A stretch of DNA of 54,525 nucleotides from an uncultured Alphaproteobacteria bacterium (GTDB taxonomy: Bacteria > Pseudomonadota > Alphaproteobacteria > Rhizobiales > Aestuariivirgaceae), in assembly GCA_937873445.1 (NCBI GenBank), contig CALMWF010000007.1, forward strand, positions 1 through 54,525, written 5' to 3'. Under the pieces are notes generated by a model. The model saw nothing but the letters and a program-made list of their open reading frames with translations, searched no databases and had not been told where the DNA came from. Each line of letters opens with the position of its first letter. Position 1 is the stretch's first letter. Below are positions 7,825 to 14,844 of this stretch, piece by piece. A program made the position numbers and the translations under genes.

Positions 7825-7879
7825 GCCGCCCTATAGCATGGCTGAACAAAATGCTGTAGCCATCGCAACCGTCCTTGGG

Positions 7880-7955
7880 GGGCCCGTAGCTCAATGGTTA
7901 GAGCTGACGGCTCATAACCGTCTGGTTCCAGGTTCGAGTCCTGGCGGGCCCACCA
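7880..7955 (+). tRNA. tRNA with CAU anticodon, probably tRNA-Ile2 (lysidine-modified); alternatively tRNA-Met
   Basis: A 76-base cloverleaf with encoded CCA: acceptor GGGCCCG / CGGGCCC, D-arm GCTC-AATGGTTA-GAGC, anticodon arm GACGG-CTCATAA-CCGTC (CAT at 7913-7915), T-arm CCAGG-TTCGAGT-CCTGG. Three kinds of tRNA carry CAU. The initiator is unlikely because the 1-72 pair is intact G-C. The short D-loop and the consecutive pairs C4-G69 and C5-G68 are features used by TilS to choose tRNA-Ile2, and elongator tRNA-Met of E. coli lacks them. I therefore favour isoleucine decoding of AUA; this is an inference. Confidence 0.93.
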
Positions 7956-7977
7956 GGGGGCATGGCCGCTACACCCC

Positions 7978-8937
7978 TTATTCCGGCTGCAGCAAATGGC
8001 CCCGGGCGGCGGCGCGGAGCGTGCACAGGGAAACCACTGTGATGATGGCGGTGGCGGCCAGCAGCACCAGCCACAGCAGCGGCGCCATCCACGCGGCGCC
8101 CAGATCATGGGCGGCCTTGAAGCAGGCGATGGCAAAGGCGGCACTGGGGAAGGTATAGGCCCACCAGCTGACGGCATAGGGCACTTTGGCAAAAGCCTTC
8201 ACAAGGCTGACCAGCACCATCGCCACAAAAACCGCCAGGCCGAAAATGATCAGCGAGGCGGGGTTGCTGCCGCCCATGAGATTGGTGAGCGCCACTGACC
8301 CCACGGCAGGCGGGGCAAGCAGAATGACGAGTGTTGGCCGCAGACGCTCCGGCAGGGGCGGCCCCACCACGATGCGCCACAGCAGAATGGGCTGGATCAT
8401 CATCCACAGCAGGGCACCGATGCCGAACAGCATCCAGGACAGCGCCAGCCAGCCCAGCTTGGCGCCGATGACGGGGGCCAGAATATTGCCCACCAGCGGA
8501 ATGAGCAGCGGCGGGGTGAGGGTGGCAGCCTCGCGCGGGGCGTTGATGAGGCCGCGCACCGTCCACACACCGATGACGAGATGAACCACCACCGCCACCA
8601 GCCACAGCCAGTTGGCAGCCACCGGGGCATAGGGCAGGGCGGCAGCGGCCAGCAGCATCATGCCGATGGTGATGGCGCCGGCAAAGGCGGCGCGCACGGG
8701 ATGTCTGAGGTCGCCCTTGAGGGCCTCGGGGTGGCGGAACAGGCGGAGCAGATGAAGGCTCGCCACCACCAGCCAGACCATGGCGGCCAGCGCCAGAATG
8801 ACTTCGCCGACAAGGCGCGGCGCCCCCAGCAGCATGGCGGCTTCGCGCCAGGCCAGACCCAGGCCGCCCAGGCCCATGGGCGCAGCAAAGAGGGGGAGGG
8901 GCAGATGGGCTAGGCTTTTGGCAGAAGTGTCAGTCAT
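7978..8937 (-). CDS. TehA/SLAC1-type transporter (voltage-dependent anion channel family)
   Basis: A 319-residue protein with about ten hydrophobic helices, starting L-P-L-P-L-F-A-A-P-M-G-L-G-G-L-G-L-A-W-R. It carries the family signature P-L-L-I-P-L-V-G-N-I-L-A-P in mid-protein and S-W-W-A-Y-T-F-P near the end. The family includes TehA (tellurite resistance), Mae1 dicarboxylate carriers and plant SLAC1 anion channels, so the likely job is movement of an anion or organic acid across the inner membrane; the substrate cannot be told. An AGGA site precedes the start. It stands alone, with the tRNA just beyond its 3' end. Confidence 0.9.
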   Translation of the reverse strand: MTDTSAKSLAHLPLPLFAAPMGLGGLGLAWREAAMLLGAPRLVGEVILALAAMVWLVVASLHLLRLFRHPEALKGDLRHPVRAAFAGAITIGMMLLAAAALPYAPVAANWLWLVAVVVHLVIGVWTVRGLINAPREAATLTPPLLIPLVGNILAPVIGAKLGWLALSWMLFGIGALLWMMIQPILLWRIVVGPPLPERLRPTLVILLAPPAVGSVALTNLMGGSNPASLIIFGLAVFVAMVLVSLVKAFAKVPYAVSWWAYTFPSAAFAIACFKAAHDLGAAWMAPLLWLVLLAATAIITVVSLCTLRAAARGHLLQPE

Positions 8938-9029
8938 GGCGCGGTCCTGAATATCAGCATCAGCTTATATATAGCGCCCCGGCGGGGTGATGCGCCATGC
9001 AGCGATTGCCGCAGCCCCTCCAGCAAAGG

Positions 9030-9053
9030 AAAACCCGGCCAGAAGGCCGGGTT
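9030..9053 (-). terminator. rho-independent terminator for the nucleotide-sugar dehydrogenase
   Basis: AACCCGGCC / GGCCGGGTT form a perfect 9-bp stem with a 4-base loop. On the minus strand it is followed by T-rich sequence (TTTTCCTTT). It lies 30 bases past the stop of the dehydrogenase gene. Confidence 0.82.
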
Positions 9054-9082
9054 CCTGTCGCCGTCCCGAATTCTGGGCGGGC

Positions 9083-10462
9083 TCAGGGCCGCCAGTAGCG
9101 GAACCAGTCATGCACTTCGGGGCATTCAAAATTGCCGCGCATGTCGATGAGGGGGGCCCCCTTTTTGGCCAGCCCCTTCAGGGTTTCGGCATCGAGCTGC
9201 TGGCGGAACACGGTGTGACCGAGGGTGATGATGATGGCGTCATAGGGGCCTTCGGCGGCGGGATCGTCGATCAGCTTCACGCCGCGGCCGCCTTCGAAGT
9301 GATCGTCGAAGGCCACGGGATCGAAGTTGAACACATCAGCGCCGCGCGTCCACAGGGCATCCATCATGGGGAAGGCCTTGGAGTTGCGGGTGTCGGGGCA
9401 GTCTTCCTTGAAGGCGCGGCCGAGCACCAGAACCTTCATGCCGTGCAGGCCATGGCGGCGCGGCCCGGCCAGCTGCTCCACCTTTTCCACCAGGAACAGG
9501 GCGGTGTGCTCATTGACCTGGCGGGCGGCAGAAACCAGTTCCATGGCAAGGCCATGGCGGCGGCCGGCGTCCACCAGATAATAGGGGTCAACGGCGATGC
9601 AGTGGCCACCCACCAGACCGGGGCGATAGTGGTGGAAATTCCACTTCGAGCCGGCGGCGGCGATGACATCGGAGGCGCGCAGGCCCATCTTGTCGAACAG
9701 GGCCATCATCTGGTTCATCAGCGCAATGTTCACGTCGCGCTGGGTGTTTTCCAGAATCTTGGCGGCTTCCGCCACCTTGATGGAGGCGGCCTTGAACAGA
9801 CCGGCCTTGATGACGCGGGCATAGAGGGCCTCAACGAAATCGGCGACCACGGGGGTGGAGCCCGACACGATCTTCTTGATGTCCGGCAGCTTGCGGGTGG
9901 GGTCGGCGGGGTTGATGCGCTCCGGCGAATAGCCGAGGTAGAAATCGACGCCTTCCTTCATGCCGGAATGATGCTCGATAACCGGCTGGCAGCGTTCCTC
10001 GGTGGTGCCGGGATCAACGGTCGATTCGAAAATCACCACGGCGCCGCGCTTGAGATTCTGGCCGATGGACCTGGAAGCGGCAATGAGCGGCGAGTAGTCG
10101 GGATGATTGTGGCTGTCGACCGGGGTTGGCACGCAGACAATGATGACGTCGGCGTCCTTCATGGCGGCGGGGTCGGTGGTGTAGGAGGCGTCGGCCGCGC
10201 GCAGGTCCTCGCCCGAGACCTCGCCGGTGAAATCCACGCCGCTGCGCAGTTCGGCAACCTTCTTTTCATTGATGTCAAAGCCAATGGCATGCGAGCCCCT
10301 GGCAAAGCCAAGCACCAGCGGCAGCCCGACATAGCCCAGGCCGATGATGGCAACACGGGCGGTGGCCGGATCCGGCAGGGCGGCGGGCTGTTTGGTGATC
10401 AGACGAACATGAGAGGTGGCGCCCCGGACCGGCTCTTCCGCGGACAACTTCTGAATCTGCAT
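9083..10462 (-). CDS. nucleotide-sugar dehydrogenase, UDP-N-acetylhexosamine (TviB/WbpA) type
   Basis: A 459-residue NAD-dependent enzyme oxidising a UDP-sugar at C6 to the uronic acid. The Rossmann motif is V-A-I-I-G-L-G-Y-V-G-L-P at residues 37-48; the catalytic cysteine is Cys288 in G-L-V-G-G-H-C-I-A-V-D-P-Y-Y; G-Y-S-P-E-R-I-N-P-A-D lies between, and F-K-E-D-C-P-D-T-R-N-S-K in the UDP-binding C-terminal domain. The S-P-E-R-I-N-P and G-G-H-C-I-x-V-D-P-Y-Y versions are typical of enzymes acting on UDP-GlcNAc or UDP-GalNAc, not of UDP-glucose dehydrogenase (G-G-x-C-L-P-K-D). It is divergent from the glycosyltransferase operon, whose substrate it probably supplies. Confidence 0.92.
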   Translation of the reverse strand: MQIQKLSAEEPVRGATSHVRLITKQPAALPDPATARVAIIGLGYVGLPLVLGFARGSHAIGFDINEKKVAELRSGVDFTGEVSGEDLRAADASYTTDPAAMKDADVIIVCVPTPVDSHNHPDYSPLIAASRSIGQNLKRGAVVIFESTVDPGTTEERCQPVIEHHSGMKEGVDFYLGYSPERINPADPTRKLPDIKKIVSGSTPVVADFVEALYARVIKAGLFKAASIKVAEAAKILENTQRDVNIALMNQMMALFDKMGLRASDVIAAAGSKWNFHHYRPGLVGGHCIAVDPYYLVDAGRRHGLAMELVSAARQVNEHTALFLVEKVEQLAGPRRHGLHGMKVLVLGRAFKEDCPDTRNSKAFPMMDALWTRGADVFNFDPVAFDDHFEGGRGVKLIDDPAAEGPYDAIIITLGHTVFRQQLDAETLKGLAKKGAPLIDMRGNFECPEVHDWFRYWRP

Positions 10463-10537
10463 GGTAAAATGGCCCCAAGCTGCTTGTTGTTATGCAACCA
10501 TCTAGGCGCTGAAGTTGTGCAGGGATGGTTAAGGCCT

Positions 10538-10619
10538 GGGGGAAAATCCCCCCACAGTTAAGAGCTGGTTTATGGGCGGTCAGCAAGCGTCACAAACCCG
10601 ACTAGGGGATTTTAACCCC
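10538..10619. promoter_or_regulatory. two GGGG-N7-CCCC palindromes in the divergent promoter region
   Basis: GGGGGAAAATCCCCC (10538-10552) and GGGGATTTTAACCCC (10605-10619) lie 67 bases apart between the dehydrogenase and the glycosyltransferase operon. Both have G-runs and C-runs around a 7-base A/T-rich core. They could be binding sites for a shared regulator of the two divergent units; no regulator is identified. Confidence 0.4.
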
Positions 10620-10685
10620 ATCGCAAGCATTCACGGTTAATAGGTTAAAGGTGCCGGAGTGTGTTTCCGGAGACGGTGAGTGTGT

Positions 10686-11924
10686 ATGCTTGCGTTGGTA
10701 GCGATCGAATGGCTGTTTGCCATTCTTGTGTTGGTGGTGTTCACCAATCGCTATGTGTTCGGGTCGGCCCTGCGCCTTGCCGACCGGCGGACCACGCCTG
10801 CGCACGACCAGGACCCGAGGGTGTGGCCCAGTGTGGCCATCATTGTTCCGGTCTTCAATGAAGGCCCGTCCATCGTCAGGACGGCCGAGAGCTTTGCCAG
10901 CCTTGATTATCCGCGCGACCGGCTGAGCGTCTGCTTCGTCGACGACCGCTCCACCGATGATACCTTCCGCCATCTCATGGCGGTGGAGGCCAAATTTCCG
11001 TGGATGCGGGTGGAGCAGAACCCGGTCAACATGGGCAAGCGCCTGGGCATCAAGAATGCCGTGCTGCGCGACCGCTCCGACCTCATCCTGTCGGTTGATT
11101 CCGATGTGGTGGTGGAAAAGCAGGCGCTGCGCAATCTGGTGCGCCATCTCATCACATCAGGATCGGATGCGGTGGGCGGCTGCGTGTTTGTGTCCAATGC
11201 CGATGTCAACTGGCTCACCCGCATGCAGGCGGTGAAATACTGGATCGGCTATCAGTTTCTGAAAAATCTCGAAAACGCCTTCAGCCATGTCATGTGCCTG
11301 TCGGGCTGCCTTACCCTCTACCGGCGCGCGGCCTTGGTGGCGGTGGACGGTGATCTGGAGAAGCGCACCTTCCTCGGCGATGAAGTCAAATACGGCGAGG
11401 ACCGGTTTCTCACCCGCAAGCTGGTGGAACACGGCTTCCGCACCCGCCTGTGCTTCACGGCCCGCTGCTATACCAAGGCGCCCGCCACGCTCAATCACTA
11501 TCTGAGCCAGCAGCTGCGCTGGCGCCGCTCCAACACCGTGGATTTTCTGACGGCCATTCCGCACCTGAACCAGTTTCATCCCATGGTTCTGGTGCATTAC
11601 ATGGCGATTGCGCTGCTGCTGTTCTTCTATCCGCTGTTTCTGGTCAGCCAGATCATGCGGCTCGGCTTCGTCGTTCCGATGCTGGAACATGCGCTGCTGG
11701 TGTCGGTCTTTGCCATGGCCTATGAGCTGAACAAGCACCGCCTGCCGAAGATGGCGCAAACCTCGGGCGTGTGGTTTCTGGCCATGGCCTTCGTTTTTCC
11801 GGTCATGTACATCACCATGACGCCGCTGGCCATTGCCACCCTCGGCACCACAAGCTGGGAAACGCGCGGTCATAACAAGGTGGCGGCGGCCCAGAAGGCG
11901 GCAGCACCGGGAGGGGGGACATGA
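10686..11924 (+). CDS. family 2 glycosyltransferase, NodC/hyaluronan-synthase-like processive synthase
   Basis: A 412-residue inner-membrane enzyme. After one N-terminal helix (about residues 4-22) comes a GT-A catalytic domain: V-P-V-F-N-E-G, D-D-R-S-T-D-D near 87, D-S-D at 138-140 for metal and UDP-sugar, G-E-D-R near 237-240 for the catalytic acid, and Q-Q-L-R-W-R-R-S near 275-282 holding the growing chain. Three or four helices follow, forming the export pore. The Q-x-x-R-W plus R-S arrangement and L-S-G-C-L-T-L-Y-R-R resemble NodC, chitin and hyaluronan synthases. GGTGAG precedes ATG 10686; a GTG at 10680 is the alternative. The end overlaps the next gene by ATGA. Confidence 0.92.
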   Translation: MLALVAIEWLFAILVLVVFTNRYVFGSALRLADRRTTPAHDQDPRVWPSVAIIVPVFNEGPSIVRTAESFASLDYPRDRLSVCFVDDRSTDDTFRHLMAVEAKFPWMRVEQNPVNMGKRLGIKNAVLRDRSDLILSVDSDVVVEKQALRNLVRHLITSGSDAVGGCVFVSNADVNWLTRMQAVKYWIGYQFLKNLENAFSHVMCLSGCLTLYRRAALVAVDGDLEKRTFLGDEVKYGEDRFLTRKLVEHGFRTRLCFTARCYTKAPATLNHYLSQQLRWRRSNTVDFLTAIPHLNQFHPMVLVHYMAIALLLFFYPLFLVSQIMRLGFVVPMLEHALLVSVFAMAYELNKHRLPKMAQTSGVWFLAMAFVFPVMYITMTPLAIATLGTTSWETRGHNKVAAAQKAAAPGGGT

Positions 11925-13480
11925 ACCATCCCTCCGCCAAGGCGCCGCTTGCCCGCTCTGTGCCGGTGCGTGCGGTGCTTTATGTCGGCCAGCATGCCGA
12001 TGAAATCCAGCACATCTACAATGGCCACATCGGCGAGGCTGAGTTCCACTATTGCCGCCAGGTGGCCGAGGCGCTGACGGCGCTGCGGGCCAGGCCCTTC
12101 GATCTCATTGTGCTTGACCAGCGCGAGGGGGACAATGCGCTGCGGCTGCTGCTGCCGCTGGCGGCCACGGTTAGTGCACCCATGCGGGTTGTGGTGCTGG
12201 CCCGGCCCGAGCAGGTGAGCAGTTTCCTGCGGCTTTCAGGTGTGGCCCAGGTCATTACCGTGCCGGTGCAGCCAGGCCAGTTGCTGCGGGCCAGCGGCTT
12301 TGCCGTGAAGCCCGCCGCTGCCCGGCTGTCGCTGCGGCCGCCGCGCCGTGATGGCCCGGCCACATCCGACACGCCGGCGCGGGTGTCGCGGCTGTCGGCG
12401 GCGGGCATGACGCTGGTGTCCAACCTCTACAAGCGCGGCGCCTTCCTGTTGCTGGCGGCGCTGTTTTCGGCCTTTGCCTTCTATGGGCTGATGATCGGCT
12501 ATTTTCTTCTGTCGTCGGGCTGGGCCGCCCCGGTCACCCTGAGCCGCGGCCATGAAATGGTGGCGCGCGCCGAACGCGAACTGGGCGATCTCAAATTCAA
12601 CCTCAATCTGGTGAGCCAGCGCCTGTCGGAAGCGCAGCTTGAGGAAGACAAGGCCAGCCGCGCCCATGCGGATGCCAAGATTCTGGTGAGCTATGCCACC
12701 GGCACGGTGAGCAAGGAACTGGAGGCGCGCGAGCGCCAGGCCAGGACCACCGGCAACCAGATTGCCCGCCTGAAGAAGGTGCGCGACGGCTTTGCCCGGC
12801 AACTCAAATCCGGCGGCATGGCCGATGATCTGGGCCGGCTTTACAGTCAGCGGCTCATCGACAAATCGACCTTCGAGGCGGGCACGCTGGGCCTGCTGGA
12901 GGCGGCCCAGCGCGTGTCGGCCGTGGAAGGCGAGATTGCCGAACTGGAAACACAGGCCGCCAATGAAGGGGCCATCCATGACATGCTGGTGTCGCTGCGT
13001 GATCAGCTTCAGGCGGGGCAGATGAGCACCATTACCGCGGCCTCGGCCGATCTCATGCTGCTCACCAAACAGGCGGTGGATGCGCGTTCGGCCTTTGAGC
13101 AAAGCAAGACGCAGATGGACTCGGCCCGCCACCGCCGCGAAATCCTGAGCCAGAGCAAGACCGATCTGGAGGCGCAGATTGCCGCCCTGCAGGCAACCCC
13201 GCTGGGCCGCGCCATCAATGGCCGGGTCGATGTGTTGTTCGTGCCCTATGGCAACGAGAAGAACTTCAAGCCGGGCACGCGGCTGGTGTCGTGCCGCCTC
13301 ACCATTCTGTGGTGCGGCAGGGCAGGCACCGTGGGCGAAGCCATTCCGGGCGAGTCAACGGCGGTGCATCCCTTCTTCGGCAAGCCGCTGCGCGGACAAT
13401 TCGTGGAGGCCCACCTCGCCAATCCGGAGGCGGCCACCCGGGAGATCATTCATGCGAAACGCTCTCCGCTGTTCTTCTAG
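11921..13480 (+). CDS. inner-membrane coiled-coil protein with N-terminal degenerate receiver domain (HlyD-like)
   Basis: A 519-residue protein. Residues about 16-130 look like a response-regulator receiver fold: V-R-A-V-L-Y-V, F-D-L-I-V-L-D66-Q, V-V-V-L-A, V-I-T-V-P-V. The acidic pair after the first strand is missing and the conserved Lys-Pro lysine is replaced, so phosphorylation is doubtful. One membrane helix (about 173-197) follows, then a long coiled coil (about 205-425) and a C-terminal beta-rich part (V-D-V-L-F-V-P-Y-G to the end) like HlyD/Alg44-type periplasmic adaptors. The strong GGAGGGGGG site and the ATGA overlap tie it to the synthase gene. Probable role: coupling and regulating polymer export (inference). 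Confidence 0.75.
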   Translation: MNHPSAKAPLARSVPVRAVLYVGQHADEIQHIYNGHIGEAEFHYCRQVAEALTALRARPFDLIVLDQREGDNALRLLLPLAATVSAPMRVVVLARPEQVSSFLRLSGVAQVITVPVQPGQLLRASGFAVKPAAARLSLRPPRRDGPATSDTPARVSRLSAAGMTLVSNLYKRGAFLLLAALFSAFAFYGLMIGYFLLSSGWAAPVTLSRGHEMVARAERELGDLKFNLNLVSQRLSEAQLEEDKASRAHADAKILVSYATGTVSKELEARERQARTTGNQIARLKKVRDGFARQLKSGGMADDLGRLYSQRLIDKSTFEAGTLGLLEAAQRVSAVEGEIAELETQAANEGAIHDMLVSLRDQLQAGQMSTITAASADLMLLTKQAVDARSAFEQSKTQMDSARHRREILSQSKTDLEAQIAALQATPLGRAINGRVDVLFVPYGNEKNFKPGTRLVSCRLTILWCGRAGTVGEAIPGESTAVHPFFGKPLRGQFVEAHLANPEAATREIIHAKRSPLFF

Positions 13481-14723
13481 CCTGTCGCGCCTTGGCGTGA
13501 CGGTGGTGGTGGCCGCGGCACTGGCACTGAGCGGCTGCGGCCGGATGCCGGGGTTCATGCAGCGCCAGCCGCAAGGCCCGGCAAGCAACGCGCTTGCGGT
13601 TCCGCCGGGCATGGCGGAACCGGCACCGGCCAAGGCTTCCGGCCTGGCCAAGGTGCCGGTGACGGCGGCGCACACCGGCCAGCCACCCATCAGCCAGCCG
13701 GTGCAGATCATTCCGGCGCGTGATGTGACGCCCGCCAGTTCGCGCTGGTGCGAATATCTGAAGGAAGATTCCGCGGCTGAGGCCACGGTGCTGCGGTCGC
13801 CGTCGGTGTCGGGCAGCGTCAATGACTCGGGTGATGCCAGTGTTGGACTGGCGCTCAGCCTGTCCAGCCTGCACAAGGCCAATCTGGTGGAGGAGGCAGC
13901 ACAGGTGAAGTGCCGCCGCTATGCCGCTGAAATGGGCCTGCAGAAAATCGCCTTTCTGGCGCCGCAGGGACTGACCGCTGCGGGCTATCGCGCCAAGGCC
14001 GATGCCATTTTGCGCGAGCGTCAGGCCATGTCCGGCCTCAAGGCCGAGATCCGCCGGCAACTGGCGGCGGGCGCCATCAACAAGGAAAAGGCCACCCAGC
14101 TTTCGGTGATGGTGGATCAGCTGGCGGCGGAGGCCAATGCCGCGCGCTCCCAGGCCGACCGCCGGCTGACGGATGAAGCGGGGCCGACGGGTGACGTGCG
14201 CCGTCTGGGGCTTGATCTCATTGCCGCGGAACGGGACATGGATGCCCTCAACAGCCGGATGCGCACGGCGGATGCCATGGATGTGTCGCTGCATGCGGGC
14301 TGGAACCAGGGCAGCGTGGCCGATGGCCTCGATGTCACCAATGACTCCTTCAGCGGCAAGGTCAGTTTTTCCATGAAACTGGGGGCCCTCAACCCGTCGC
14401 GTTTCGAGCATGAGCGGCGCGCCAGCGAAGCCAAGATTGCCTCGCTGCGCGAGGAGGAGGGGGGCGCGCTGTGGCAGATCGCCGTGCTGCGCCATGCCCA
14501 TGAACGGGCCATGGCGGGGCTGGCCGATTCCCGCAGCAAGCTGGAAACTGCCACGGCGGAGGCGGAGCGGCTGGTGGCGGCGCTGCGCGGGGTGCGCAAT
14601 CCGGAATTTGCCGGAACGCTGATTGCGGCGCGCATTCAGGTCATGAAGCTCAGGGCCGAAACCGCCGGGGTGGACGGCTCACTGGCTGAAATCAAGGCCA
14701 ATATGGACCGCCTGCGGGGCTGA
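13452..14723 (+). CDS. outer-membrane lipoprotein with TolC-like repeats
   Basis: A 423-residue lipoprotein: hydrophobic signal then lipobox L-S-G-C with Cys29. After a Pro/Ala-rich linker (residues about 35-105) come two similar halves, each a beta-strand pair followed by long helices: strands near S-V-S-G-S-V-N-D-S-G-D-A-S-V-G-L-A-L-S-L and near V-S-L-H-A-G-W, then F-S-G-K-V-S-F-S-M-K-L-G-A. The twofold strand-helix-helix layout resembles TolC-type outer-membrane factors, but it is diverged and a search might not find it. ATG 13452 lies inside the end of the previous gene (29-base overlap) after GGGAGA. It is the likely outer-membrane exit for the polymer. Confidence 0.68.
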   Translation: MRNALRCSSSLSRLGVTVVVAAALALSGCGRMPGFMQRQPQGPASNALAVPPGMAEPAPAKASGLAKVPVTAAHTGQPPISQPVQIIPARDVTPASSRWCEYLKEDSAAEATVLRSPSVSGSVNDSGDASVGLALSLSSLHKANLVEEAAQVKCRRYAAEMGLQKIAFLAPQGLTAAGYRAKADAILRERQAMSGLKAEIRRQLAAGAINKEKATQLSVMVDQLAAEANAARSQADRRLTDEAGPTGDVRRLGLDLIAAERDMDALNSRMRTADAMDVSLHAGWNQGSVADGLDVTNDSFSGKVSFSMKLGALNPSRFEHERRASEAKIASLREEEGGALWQIAVLRHAHERAMAGLADSRSKLETATAEAERLVAALRGVRNPEFAGTLIAARIQVMKLRAETAGVDGSLAEIKANMDRLRG

Positions 14724-14771
14724 AGCGGGCCTCACAAAGCGATTCCGGTATTTTCTCTAACGCATTGATAT

Positions 14772-14804
14772 AAAAGAAAAGAGCCGAGGCTTTCGCCCCG
14801 GCTC
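14772..14804 (-). terminator. rho-independent terminator for the RTX gene
   Basis: GAGCCGAGGC / GCCCCGGCTC pair with one mismatch around a TTTC loop. On the minus strand the stem is followed by TTTTCTTTT. It ends transcription of the RTX gene in the convergent gap. Confidence 0.75.
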
Positions 14805-14844
14805 CCCCTCGTTCCAGTCAGGCGCTGGCAGCGCGCCTTTCCGC

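Noticed and set aside
6340-7836. 498-codon plus-strand frame opposite amn
   Set aside because: The minus strand encodes an unambiguous AMP nucleosidase; the long antisense frame is a by-product of high GC codon use.
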